50,466 nt of DNA from Akkermansia muciniphila (GTDB lineage: Bacteria; Verrucomicrobiota; Verrucomicrobiia; Verrucomicrobiales; Akkermansiaceae): positions 1-50,466 of the forward strand of contig CAMCCX010000007.1 in the NCBI GenBank assembly GCA_945873305.1. The letters are read 5' to 3'. Shown here one piece after another: positions 18,097 to 25,715 of this stretch. Every line of letters starts with the position of its first letter. The first letter of the stretch is position 1. The position numbers were made by a program, and so were the translations under genes. Under the pieces are notes generated by a model. It saw only the letters and a program-made list of their open reading frames with translations, was not told the DNA's origin and made no database searches.

Positions 18097-19120
18097 ATCT
18101 GCGAACTGAATTCGTCGCCCCGCCGCCGTGCTGGCGGTATTCGCTTGGGGGGAGGCCGTATCGGTCGCGGAAGGCTTTGGCGAAGTATTGGCTGGACTGG
18201 AAACCGCAGCGGAAGGCGATTTCCGTGATGCTCGATGGCAAATCCGCTGTGAGCAATGCGGCCGCTTTTCCCACCCGGAGTTGGCCGAGATAGGAGCTTG
18301 GAGTTAGATTGGTGGTCTTCCTGCAGAGCGTGGAGAACTGCGAGCGACCCAGTCCGCAGGCCTCCGCCATGGATTCCAAGGTCCACGGCTCGTCCAGCCG
18401 GTGGGTGAGGCTTTCCAAAAACAGGCGCACGGTCCGATCGCTGCCGGACAGCGACGCGTCGAGCTGGGGATTGTTGAATTCCAGCAACTCGGCCAGCAGG
18501 ACCACCAACTCATTGATGATGATCTTTAGCCGCGCCAGATTCATCTCGCCCACCCCGCGTGCGACGATCTCGTCGAGCCGCGAAAAACAATCGCCGATCC
18601 GGCGGTCGCCGTGCCAGACCGGATCTTCGTTCTGCCGGAGCGTTTCGGTGAGCCGTTCGAGTCCGGATTTCGGGAGAAGCAACCACTTCGGCCATTGCCA
18701 CGGCTGGTTGGGACGGCGCACGCCCACATCGAGGATGATCCAGGAATAATGACAGGCCGGCACGTTCGGATCGCCCACCCGGTGTCGCTGCCACGGCCGG
18801 GTGATGGTCAGCTCGCCCGGCCCCACCGTCAGGGACTTTTGGTTGATTCCAAAGGGCAGCTGTCCGGCGGACACATAGCCGATTTCGATGCCCTCGTTGC
18901 AGTGCCAGCCGAGTCCCCAATCCTGTTTTCCCGGTGCGTTCCAATAGCCCGCCATGCAGAGCCCCTTCAACTCATTTCCCGGCAGGTGGGTGCCCGGGTA
19001 TGCGCCCCGGCTGATCGCTTCAAGGCGCAAGACGTCAAGAGCTGCGGCCCGCTTGAGCGGCTCACAGGTGTCGGCGTGAAACAATTCCCGCTCGGTGCGG
19101 AAGGTGCGGCGTTTTTCCAT
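18095..19120 (-). CDS. AraC family transcriptional regulator (cupin sensor)
   Basis: The 341-residue protein has an N-terminal cupin-like ligand domain (WHCNEGIEIGYVSAGQLPF, followed by a LTVGPGELTITRP strand pair) and a C-terminal double helix-turn-helix AraC domain. In the latter, helix 1 is near SMAEACGLGRSQFS, the second recognition segment is SSITEIAFRCGFQSSQYFA, and the closing motif is YGLPPSEYR. It is convergent with the sugar operon and probably controls it: a 29-bp near-repeat lies upstream of its own start and upstream of the operon. Such regulators usually activate on binding a sugar or its derivative; the ligand is unknown. Confidence 0.93.
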   Translation of the reverse strand: MEKRRTFRTERELFHADTCEPLKRAAALDVLRLEAISRGAYPGTHLPGNELKGLCMAGYWNAPGKQDWGLGWHCNEGIEIGYVSAGQLPFGINQKSLTVGPGELTITRPWQRHRVGDPNVPACHYSWIILDVGVRRPNQPWQWPKWLLLPKSGLERLTETLRQNEDPVWHGDRRIGDCFSRLDEIVARGVGEMNLARLKIIINELVVLLAELLEFNNPQLDASLSGSDRTVRLFLESLTHRLDEPWTLESMAEACGLGRSQFSTLCRKTTNLTPSSYLGQLRVGKAAALLTADLPSSITEIAFRCGFQSSQYFAKAFRDRYGLPPSEYRQHGGGATNSVRR

Positions 19121-19161
19121 AGGTTATGGTGGTACTTACCGATTCCAGGAAAGTTTTGAAT

Positions 19162-19190
19162 TGCAAAATTTACCAGTGGAAAACTTTACA
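19162..19190 (+). promoter_or_regulatory. Candidate AraC-type operator upstream of its own gene
   Basis: This matches 14157-14185 at 22 of 29 positions, with the identical core ATTTACCAGTGG at 19168-19179. The core starts 48 bases upstream of the AraC start at 19120, but in the opposite orientation relative to the gene. That placement would suit autoregulation. Confidence 0.5.
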
Positions 19191-19373
19191 GCATTCAACC
19201 GTGGCAATTGCCTGCTGTCATTATCCCTGGAGTAGCCAGGGAGAAGCGGTGGGCGGTGGGGCGAAGGGAAATGGAAGGAAGGCGCGAGAGGGCTTGATAC
19301 GGGCGTGTGCTTGCGATCAAGGCGTGGGATTCCATGCTGGGAAGTGGCATCGGCTTTTTGAGGTAGCGAACTT

Positions 19374-19401
19374 TTGACACCCGGCTTCAGCCCGCTATGG
19401 T
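19374..19401 (+). promoter_or_regulatory. Sigma-70-type promoter for htpG
   Basis: A perfect TTGACA (19374-19379) is followed after 16 bases by TATGGT (19396-19401), 36 bases before the htpG ATG. This is the clearest housekeeping promoter in the window. Expression need not be purely heat-shock dependent. Confidence 0.6.
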
Positions 19402-19436
19402 CCCGCCTTTCCAGCGAACCTCCATCCCATTTTACC

Positions 19437-21281
19437 ATGAGCGAAACAACCGTCGAAAAACACACGTTCCAAGCCGAGATCCAGCAATTGCTCGATCTGG
19501 TGGTCCACTCCCTCTACACCGACAAGGAGATTTTCCTCCGCGAGCTGATTTCCAACGCTTCGGATTCGATGGAAAAACTCCGCCACATCGAGGCGACCGA
19601 GAAGGACGTGCACGAGCCGACCTTACCGTTGGAAATCCACATCACCACCGATGCCGAGGCGAAAACGCTGACGATTTCCGACGCCGGCATCGGCATGAAC
19701 CGCGAGGAACTGGTGAAAAACCTGGGCACCATCGCCCACTCGGGGACCAAGGCGTTTCTCAAATCCGTGAAGGACAGCGGCAGCACGCCGGGCAACATGA
19801 TCGGCCAGTTCGGCGTCGGGTTTTACTCGGCGTTCATGGTGGCGGACGAAGTGAAAGTCCACACCCGCAGCTGGCGCGCGGAGGGCGAGGAGCTCGTCTG
19901 GATCAGCGACGGCAAGACCGGTTATGAAATCGAGGATTCCTCCGGCCAATCGCGCGGCGTGAAAATCGTGATGCACCTGAAGGAGGAGCTCGCCGAGTAT
20001 GCCGAGGAGACCCGCATCAAGCACCTCATCGAGCGTTACAGCAATTTCGTCGGCTTCGCGATTTTCCTTAACGGCAAGCGCATCAACGAGGTCGAAGCGT
20101 TGTGGCTGAAGAACAAGTCCGAGATTTCCGAAGACGAATACAAGGCGTTCTATCAATTCGCGTGCAAGGCCTTCGACGAGCCGGCCTATCGCCTGCATTT
20201 CAGCGCCGATGCGCCGATCGCGATCAACGCGCTGGTCTTCGCGCCGAGCGAGAATCCCGAGCGCATGGGCTTCGGCAAGGTCGAGGGCGGCGTCTCGCTT
20301 TACTCGAAGAAAGTGCTCATCGACGCCGAGCCGAAGGGCCTGCTGCCCGACTGGATGCGCTTCATGAAGGGCGTCGTCGACAGCGCGGACCTGCCGCTCA
20401 ACATCTCGCGGGAATCGATGCAGGACAGCGCGCTGATCCGCAAGCTCGGCGCGGTCATCAGCAAGCGGGTGATCAAGATGTTTGAAAAGGAAGCCGAGGC
20501 CGATCCTGAAAAATACCGCGGCTTCTACAAGAAGTTCGACCGCTTCTTCAAGGAGGGCATCGCCACCGACTATCCGAACCGCGACGCGCTGGCCAAGCTG
20601 CTGCGCTTCGAGTCGTCTCTGACAGAATCCGGCGCGGTCTGCGGCTTCTCCGACTATATATCGCGGGCGAAGGACGGGCAGGAATCGATTTACTATCTGG
20701 TCGGCGGCAGCCGCGAGCAGGTGGAGAGCAGCCCATACGTCGAGGCGTTCAAGGCGCGCGGATTGGAAGTGATCTATTTCACCGACGCGGTGGACGAATA
20801 CGTCGTCGAGTCGCTCGGCGCGTTCGAGGGCAAGAAGCTCGTTTCCATCCGCCACGGCGGGGTGGAGTTGGAAGAGCACGCGCCGGAAGGCGACGCTCTA
20901 TCCGACGAGCAGACGGCCGCGCTGTGCGAGTTCCTCAAGGCGGAGCTCGGCGACCGCGTGACTGCCGTCGCAAGCGGCAAGCGGCTGGTGGACAGCCCGG
21001 TGATCGCGCTGGTCCCGACGGACGGCATGAGCCCGCAGATGCGCCAGATGATGAAGGCGATGGACGAGAATTTCAAAGACGAGATCAAGGTGGAGCTGGA
21101 AATCAACCCGCGCCATCCGCTCGTCAAGAAGCTCGCCGAGGCCAAGGATTCCAATCCCGAGCTGGCGAAGCTGGTAGCGCTGCAACTGCTCGACAACTCG
21201 CTGATCGCCGCCGGTCTGTTGGAGGACGCCCGCGACACGGTTTCCCGGATGAACAAGCTGATGGAGAAAGCGATGGGCTGA
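19437..21281 (+). CDS. htpG: Molecular chaperone HtpG (Hsp90)
   Basis: This ATP-dependent cytosolic chaperone assists folding of client proteins. The 614-residue product shows the GHKL ATPase domain with ELISNASDSMEKLR (Mg-binding Asn), DAGIGMN, GTIAHSGTKAF and GQFGVGFYSAFMVAD. The middle domain has LPLNISRESMQ with the conserved Arg, and the C-terminal dimer domain ends in a helical stretch. Length is typical of bacterial Hsp90. The ATG at 19437 gives the usual short N-terminus (SETTVEKHTFQAEIQQLL). The stop overlaps the start of the exonuclease gene by one base. Confidence 0.97.
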   Translation: MSETTVEKHTFQAEIQQLLDLVVHSLYTDKEIFLRELISNASDSMEKLRHIEATEKDVHEPTLPLEIHITTDAEAKTLTISDAGIGMNREELVKNLGTIAHSGTKAFLKSVKDSGSTPGNMIGQFGVGFYSAFMVADEVKVHTRSWRAEGEELVWISDGKTGYEIEDSSGQSRGVKIVMHLKEELAEYAEETRIKHLIERYSNFVGFAIFLNGKRINEVEALWLKNKSEISEDEYKAFYQFACKAFDEPAYRLHFSADAPIAINALVFAPSENPERMGFGKVEGGVSLYSKKVLIDAEPKGLLPDWMRFMKGVVDSADLPLNISRESMQDSALIRKLGAVISKRVIKMFEKEAEADPEKYRGFYKKFDRFFKEGIATDYPNRDALAKLLRFESSLTESGAVCGFSDYISRAKDGQESIYYLVGGSREQVESSPYVEAFKARGLEVIYFTDAVDEYVVESLGAFEGKKLVSIRHGGVELEEHAPEGDALSDEQTAALCEFLKAELGDRVTAVASGKRLVDSPVIALVPTDGMSPQMRQMMKAMDENFKDEIKVELEINPRHPLVKKLAEAKDSNPELAKLVALQLLDNSLIAAGLLEDARDTVSRMNKLMEKAMG

Positions 21282-21988
21282 TGAAAGCCTTCTGCCCAGA
21301 GTGCAAAAACAGCCTGACCGGACCCAAGTCCGCGATGGGAACGCGCGTGGACTGCCCCGAGTGCCGGCATTCGTTCTACTGGACGGACCGTCAGCACGCC
21401 GGTGAAACCTTCGTGGTCTATGACTTGGAAACGACCGGGCTGGACCCGGAGCACGACGAGTTCATCCAGATCGCGGCGATGCGTTTTACGGCTGGCTGGT
21501 TGTGCCCGGAGGAAACCTTTGCCCGTTTCGCGAAACCGCGGCGGCCGATCTCCTCGTTCATCGAGAGTTACACCGGCGTGGGAAACCGCCACGTGGCTAA
21601 CGCTAACCGACCGGAGGAAGTGCTCTGCGAGTTCGCCGCTTGGTCGGGGGATTCCACGCTCATCGCGCACAACGGCCTGCGGTTTGACAGCAAGTTCCTG
21701 GCAGCTACCTGCCGCCGCCACGGCCTGCCCATGCGGGAGGTCCACAGCATCGACTCCATCCACATGTCGAAGATGCTGTTCGGCAAAACCCGCGGCACCG
21801 GCCACTCTCTGGACCACCTCATTTCACGCCTGCGCATCGACCAGCAGGGCATCCGCCGCCACGACGCGCGCGGCGACGTGGAAATTCTCGGCCGTGCGGT
21901 GGCCGGGATGTGGCAGCGCCTCGGGCTGGACCTGGCGTTCAACGGCGTGCCGCGGCATGGAGCGTTTTTGCCGCTCGGCCTTCCTTGA
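21281..21988 (+). CDS. Zinc-ribbon DEDDh 3'-5' exonuclease
   Basis: The 235-residue protein joins an N-terminal zinc ribbon (CPEC at residues 5-8, CPEC at about 25-28) to a DnaQ-like exonuclease domain. Exo I is VVYDLETTGLD (catalytic Asp and Glu), Exo II is IAHNGLRFD, and Exo III is HDARGDVEIL with His and Asp five residues apart, so it is of the DEDDh type. The closest roles are proofreading, RNase T-like trimming or a stand-alone DNA exonuclease; the substrate cannot be told. Its ATG overlaps the htpG stop by one base (TGATG), implying translational coupling with the chaperone. Confidence 0.88.
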   Translation: MKAFCPECKNSLTGPKSAMGTRVDCPECRHSFYWTDRQHAGETFVVYDLETTGLDPEHDEFIQIAAMRFTAGWLCPEETFARFAKPRRPISSFIESYTGVGNRHVANANRPEEVLCEFAAWSGDSTLIAHNGLRFDSKFLAATCRRHGLPMREVHSIDSIHMSKMLFGKTRGTGHSLDHLISRLRIDQQGIRRHDARGDVEILGRAVAGMWQRLGLDLAFNGVPRHGAFLPLGLP

Positions 21989-22005
21989 GTTCCGCGGCAA
22001 GGAGT

Positions 22006-22083
22006 GTCGATATCCTATCGACTGTGTCAGGCCGACATTGTGTCGGGCGGTTTCACCGTGGAATGCTGGACAGAATGTCCAGC
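22006..22083. repeat. Three tandem short hairpins after the exonuclease gene
   Basis: Three perfect stem-loops with 3-base loops lie in a row: GTCGATA-TCC-TATCGAC (22006-22022), CCGACA-TTG-TGTCGG (22032-22046) and GCTGGACA-GAA-TGTCCAGC (22065-22083). They begin 17 bases after the exonuclease stop and may form a transcription stop or RNA-stabilising array. None is followed by a T-run. The rest of the 293-base gap (21989-22281) holds no supported gene. Confidence 0.5.
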
Positions 22084-22241
22084 CCACCTAGCGTTCAAAA
22101 TGAACGCGCTCCTGATTCCGCCCCCGCCACCTCCTCAGGCTTATGTGAGCGTCGGGGTGGAGGAGTTGGAGTTGGGTAAACTGGCACCTGTCAGCGGAAC
22201 GACCCTCAATGCATCCTCCCGGAAAAACCCCGAGAATTCCG

Positions 22242-22271
22242 TTGACGCAACGAAAACAGGTTTGTTAGTCT
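22242..22271 (+). promoter_or_regulatory. Weak promoter candidate for the four-gene coiled-coil cassette
   Basis: TTGACG (22242-22247) is followed after 18 bases by TAGTCT (22266-22271), about 10 bases before the first possible start codon and 28 before the second. The -35 element is good and the -10 is poor. The close spacing to 22282 mildly favours the ATG at 22300. Confidence 0.25.
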
Positions 22272-22281
22272 GTTCGGGTCG

Positions 22282-23253
22282 ATGATTTCAACCTCGGTCA
22301 TGAAGTTCTTTCTTTGTGCGGCTGTTGCCGCGGCGGCAGCGTTGTCGGTGAGTTGTGAGAGGGGTGGCCGGCAAGCGGAGTGGTGGGAGGGCGAGCGGGA
22401 GAGAATCGAGTTCAGCCAACAACTGGAACTGAAGAAATACCGCCTCGAACAGGTTTACACGGAGGACTTCGAGGAGCTCGAAGGGCTGCGGTTGAAGATG
22501 GATGCCGCGACTTCATCGCTGCGCGTGTTGCGCCAGCAACAACTGGCTTTGAGCAATGAGGTGGCCTCGCTGGAGGGAGGGCAGGCCGAATTCCGGGCCT
22601 CGACGATCCGTGACCAGCGTCATCGCGCGATGGGAGCTTCTTTCGAAACGCTCCGACTGGTGTCCGGTCGGACCTTCGAGAAGGTGAAGGTTTCGGCCAT
22701 TGATGACGCCGGGGTGACCATCCGGCATGCGGACGGATCCGCGAGGTTGCGGTTCGCGGATTTGACCCCCGAGCAGCAGGTGATTTTCGGCTTGGAAGCG
22801 GATTTGGCGCTCGCGGCGACAGGGAAGGAGGCCGGGGAGGCGGCCTTGTACGAGCGCTGGGTGGATGACCGGATGGCAATCGTCCACGAGCAGCAAAAAG
22901 CCGACAAGGCAACCGCCAGACGCGAAGACCAAGCCGCGCGGGAAAGGCGGTCACAACTCGCGTCCCAACAGGCGATGGCGTCATCAACCCGGGCGCTTGC
23001 CCAACCGGCGACCATCAGCGGCAACAGATCTTGGGGATACTCTAGGTATTACTCGGGTTACCGGACCTATCAGCCGACTTATCGGAACGTTTATGTCAGC
23101 ACCCCGAGCTACCGGAATGACTTTCGGAGTGCGGTTTCCGTCCGAGCTCCTTTTCCTCAGTTCACCCGCTCGACCGGGACCGGCTGCGCGTCGCCTGTCA
23201 TGATACCGAGATGCCGATCTTTCGCCGATACAGCCCTTTCCCCGACTCCATGA
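22282..23253 (+). CDS. Coiled-coil lipoprotein with 'IRHxDG' domain
   Basis: No named family is recognised. The 323-residue product starts with a lipoprotein-like signal peptide (ALSVSC, Cys at residue 25; an ATG at 22300 would give a neater signal), followed by a Glu/Leu-rich coiled coil to about residue 125. At 129-169 is a compact motif reading GRTFEKVKVSAIDDAGVT, then IRHADGSARLRFADL. A charged helix follows, then a Tyr-rich segment (about 251-278). The 129-169 motif recurs in the genes at 23596 and 24524. The stop overlaps the next start by four bases. It is probably anchored in the envelope as part of an operon-encoded complex; function unknown. Confidence 0.75.
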   Translation: MISTSVMKFFLCAAVAAAAALSVSCERGGRQAEWWEGERERIEFSQQLELKKYRLEQVYTEDFEELEGLRLKMDAATSSLRVLRQQQLALSNEVASLEGGQAEFRASTIRDQRHRAMGASFETLRLVSGRTFEKVKVSAIDDAGVTIRHADGSARLRFADLTPEQQVIFGLEADLALAATGKEAGEAALYERWVDDRMAIVHEQQKADKATARREDQAARERRSQLASQQAMASSTRALAQPATISGNRSWGYSRYYSGYRTYQPTYRNVYVSTPSYRNDFRSAVSVRAPFPQFTRSTGTGCASPVMIPRCRSFADTALSPTP

Positions 23254-23576
23254 TGTCCAGCCGCCGCTCATTTTCTATTCTCATCCTCGTCGCCCTCGCC
23301 TGTGCTTCATGCAGCGATGATCTGAAGCTGGTGGAAAAACGGGAGCAGCAGAAAGCCGAAATCGCCCGCTTGAAAGGGGAACTCGCCTTGATTGATGAGA
23401 AATTGAAAAATCTTCCTCCCGACGTTTCGGCTGATTTGGCGGTGGCTAAGCAGCTTGCCGAGAAGCAGGCCGCTGAAGTCGCCGGCCTTGAAAATGAAGT
23501 GGCCGATCTGGAGGCTCGAAAGCGCGCTCTACAAAGCGAGTTTGACGCATACCGGGCAAAGTATCAGATCAAATAA
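23250..23576 (+). CDS. Small coiled-coil lipoprotein (108 aa)
   Basis: After a lipoprotein signal (ILILVALACASC, Cys near residue 22), the rest of the 108-residue protein is an almost continuous charged coiled coil rich in Glu, Lys, Leu and Ala. It lacks the IRHxDG motif of its three neighbours. The ATG at 23250 forms an ATGA overlap with the upstream stop (23253), which fixes the start and implies coupled translation. It could be a spacer or partner for the coiled coils of the neighbouring proteins; its small size and form recall Lpp-like envelope lipoproteins, without clear homology. Confidence 0.7.
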   Translation: MMSSRRSFSILILVALACASCSDDLKLVEKREQQKAEIARLKGELALIDEKLKNLPPDVSADLAVAKQLAEKQAAEVAGLENEVADLEARKRALQSEFDAYRAKYQIK

Positions 23577-23595
23577 ACCCTCGAAACAGAAAAGC

Positions 23596-24513
23596 ATGTC
23601 TTTCAGTGATCTGATGTCGAGTGGCCGTGGGCCGGGAGTGATAGGCATGGTGATGGCATTGATCGTGTTACTTGGATTCGGGCTGTTGTTCATGGTGGCC
23701 ACTGATGAGGGCTTTCAGGGTGGTGATCAATCGATTGAGTCTCTAATTGCTCATCAAGCGAAGGACATCGAATTTTCCAAAGGAGCCCTCGAACGAGGAG
23801 TGAAATCGCTCGGCGACGCTCCTGAGCGCATTAAATGGACCAAAGAATTGAATAGTCTGCAGCGGGGCACCCCGGTTTTCAAAGAGCGTATTGTTGCCCT
23901 TGGAGGAAACATTCAATCCAGGAAGGCTGAGGCCGTTCGCGGCGAGAGGGCATTCGAGGACTATAAGAACCAATACCGCGCCCACGTCAGGAGCAAAGCC
24001 AAGGGGGAATCAATGGATACTCTCCAAACTCAAGGTGGAGTCGTTTACAAGAACGTGAATATTCGGGGGGTGACTGCGGTGGGTATCCAGATTCGTCATG
24101 ACGATGGCCATAAGCGGATCCCTTTTGAAGATCTGCCAGCGGCGATGCAGGATTATTACCAGTTCGATCCGAAGCAAAAAGCCGAGGCTGTTACTCAAGA
24201 ACAAGTGGCATGGAATGAGCATGAAGCCGCGGTGTCGGTTGCGAATCTGGCTTCTGATCGCCAGGTTGCGGAACAAGCAGCAAAGGATGCTGAGGCCATA
24301 AGGGAGAAGACACTCCGCTCGATTGCGCTCAAAGAATCACGGACCGAGTCACTGAGTAACGAGATAGAGAGTCTTGAAGCGGCAATTACCAAAGAGATTG
24401 AGAAGAGCATCAGCAACGCACCCCAGATGAGGGCGCAGCTTGCCAATAAGCAGAGCGCTCTAGCGGCACTTTTGGCGGATATAGCTCGCATGAGGGCCGA
24501 TCTATCCAAGTAG
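23596..24513 (+). CDS. Membrane-anchored coiled-coil protein with 'IRHxDG' domain
   Basis: The 305-residue protein has a cytoplasmic tail of about 12 residues, one membrane helix (about residues 13-35, MVMALIVLLGFGLLFMV), a coiled region, and the shared motif at about 147-190 (GGVVYKNVNIRGVTAVGIQ, then IRHDDGHKRIPFEDL). A long C-terminal coiled coil runs from about 195 to the end. The motif's strand-like pattern, GIQIRHDDG hinge and closing DL resemble its two sister proteins. Base composition is somewhat more AT-rich than the surrounding genes. It starts 19 bases after the small lipoprotein gene. No enzymatic residues are apparent; a structural envelope role is inferred. Confidence 0.75.
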   Translation: MSFSDLMSSGRGPGVIGMVMALIVLLGFGLLFMVATDEGFQGGDQSIESLIAHQAKDIEFSKGALERGVKSLGDAPERIKWTKELNSLQRGTPVFKERIVALGGNIQSRKAEAVRGERAFEDYKNQYRAHVRSKAKGESMDTLQTQGGVVYKNVNIRGVTAVGIQIRHDDGHKRIPFEDLPAAMQDYYQFDPKQKAEAVTQEQVAWNEHEAAVSVANLASDRQVAEQAAKDAEAIREKTLRSIALKESRTESLSNEIESLEAAITKEIEKSISNAPQMRAQLANKQSALAALLADIARMRADLSK

Positions 24514-24523
24514 CTGGTTCGCG

Positions 24524-25174
24524 ATGTTATCTGCAGAAGAACATCGCGGAGTTTTCACCTTTTTGGTGGGCATCATTGTGCTGGTCATGACGGGAGTTGG
24601 TCTCTCGCTGTTGGTTGATCGCCGGTTGAAATTTTCTTCGGGGGTTGTTAAAATCCAAAGGGAAATCAGGCAGGATGCCATGGAGCTGGAGCATTTGACT
24701 GCTTTGCATGACGAGCGGTCCCGCATTTTGAAGAAATCAGGATCTAAACCACAACCAGGGGCTGGGGGAGGACGGCTGCTTGCCGAGGAATTGAAAGCCA
24801 TGGATCGGCGGCAAGTTGCTCTCATGGAAATGCGGGGCCAACTTCGCAAGGCGCTTGCATCGCAGGACGGGGGTTTTTCATTTTACCGCGCGGATTACCG
24901 CCGCAAGACATGGTTGGCGGCAGTTGGTGAAAACCTTGGTAATCTCAAAGTGCGCAATGGACGTGAATACTTGCAGGCGACGATCACGCGGGTGACCGAT
25001 GTCGGGTTGGAAATCCGGCATGAGGATGGTATCGCACGAATCCAAGCCCCTGACCTGGATTCGAGGTTGCAGGATCGTTTCCAATGGAAGGATGAAGAGC
25101 GCCGAAAGGTTTTGGAGAAGGAGCGAGATCACCTGGAAGGTAAGCCCGGTAAACCCGGCGTGAGCGATTCCTGA
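24524..25174 (+). CDS. Membrane-anchored protein with 'IRHxDG' domain (216 aa)
   Basis: This is the third member of the local family. A single membrane helix (about residues 10-32, VFTFLVGIIVLVMTGVGLSLL) is followed by a helical region to about 115 and the shared motif at about 146-188 (GREYLQATITRVTDVGLE, then IRHEDGIARIQAPDL). It ends in a charged Lys/Glu-rich tail. Unlike its sister at 23596 it lacks the long C-terminal coiled coil. It begins 10 bases after that gene, so all four genes from 22282 form one operon. Function unknown. Confidence 0.75.
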   Translation: MLSAEEHRGVFTFLVGIIVLVMTGVGLSLLVDRRLKFSSGVVKIQREIRQDAMELEHLTALHDERSRILKKSGSKPQPGAGGGRLLAEELKAMDRRQVALMEMRGQLRKALASQDGGFSFYRADYRRKTWLAAVGENLGNLKVRNGREYLQATITRVTDVGLEIRHEDGIARIQAPDLDSRLQDRFQWKDEERRKVLEKERDHLEGKPGKPGVSDS

Positions 25175-25206
25175 CGCGGTCGCGGTCAAATGGAACGGGG
25201 CAGGAA

Positions 25207-25249
25207 CCCCGGAGCGGAACCCCAAATCAGAGGGTGGCTTTTTCCGGGG
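25207..25249 (+). other. Possible leader stem upstream of queF
   Basis: CCCCGGA (25207-25213) pairs with TCCGGGG (25243-25249) across a 29-base loop that holds a small inner ACCC/GGGT pairing; the structure lies 44 bases before the queF start. PreQ1 riboswitches often precede queuosine genes, but the hallmark preQ1-I sequences are not seen, so this is only a structured-leader candidate. Confidence 0.2.
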
Positions 25250-25292
25250 AAAAAGGATTCGACCTTTGGGCGGGGAGTCTCAGAATCCGGCC

Positions 25293-25715
25293 ATGCCCGG
25301 TCGCGAAGATCTCAAGAACCTGTCCCTGCTCGGAAAATCCGAGAACCGTCTGCCTGCCAGTCCCGACGAGGCGGAACTCGATGTTTTCCCGAATCTGCGG
25401 CCCGGCCGACGCTATTGGATCACCCTGAATTGTCCCGAATTTTCCTCGCTGTGCCCGGTCACCGGCCAGCCGGACAGCGCGAAAATCGTCATCCGCTACG
25501 TCCCCGGCGACGTCTGCGTGGAAACGAAGAGTTTGAAATTCTACCTCGCCTCGTTCCGGAACCAGCCGTCTTTCAATGAGGAAATCGTCAACCGGATCCT
25601 CGACGATCTGGTGGCCGCGATGAAGCCGCAGGAAATCGTCGTCCGCGGCGAGTTCGCCCCGCGCGGCGGCATCCAGCTGACGACGGAAGCGACCTACCCG
25701 GACACGCCGAGATGA
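25293..25715 (+). CDS. queF: NADPH-dependent 7-cyano-7-deazaguanine reductase
   Basis: QueF reduces the nitrile of preQ0 to the amine preQ1, the last step before insertion into tRNA. The 140-residue protein is of the short unimodular type. The catalytic Cys lies in FSSLCPVTGQPD, followed by the family signature VETKSLKFYL and the substrate-binding Glu in FNEEIVNRI. The start at 25293 (MPGREDL) gives the normal N-terminus LSLLGKSEN. Its stop overlaps the queC start by four bases (ATGA at 25712-25715), so it heads a queF-queC-queD-folE2 operon. Confidence 0.95.
   Translation: MPGREDLKNLSLLGKSENRLPASPDEAELDVFPNLRPGRRYWITLNCPEFSSLCPVTGQPDSAKIVIRYVPGDVCVETKSLKFYLASFRNQPSFNEEIVNRILDDLVAAMKPQEIVVRGEFAPRGGIQLTTEATYPDTPR

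Larger units (their letters stand above)
19121..19436. other. Intergenic region between the AraC gene and htpG
   Basis: This 316-base region has no convincing gene. It holds the AraC-type operator candidate (19162-19190), a 7-bp stem hairpin TCCCTGG / CCAGGGA at 19224-19242, and a looser CTTGAT / ATCAAG pairing at 19293-19321. A good promoter for htpG lies at 19374-19401. No CIRCE element (the HrcA heat-shock operator) was found. Confidence 0.6.

Noticed and set aside
19121-19436. CIRCE heat-shock operator before htpG
   Set aside because: No TTAGCACTC...GAGTGCTAA-like inverted repeat is present; a plain TTGACA/TATGGT promoter explains the region better.
19623-20879. Antisense frame over htpG (418 codons)
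   Set aside because: A mirror of the strongly conserved htpG coding sequence; no start context and no family features.
22004-22285. Open frame of 93 codons in the gap before the coiled-coil cassette
   Set aside because: It runs through the three hairpins, has a low-complexity proline run and no recognisable feature; a non-coding gap is more likely.
25175-25292. preQ1 riboswitch before queF
   Set aside because: The A-rich 3' segment and hairpin pattern of preQ1-I are missing; only an ordinary GC-rich stem is visible, so it is listed as a weak leader structure.
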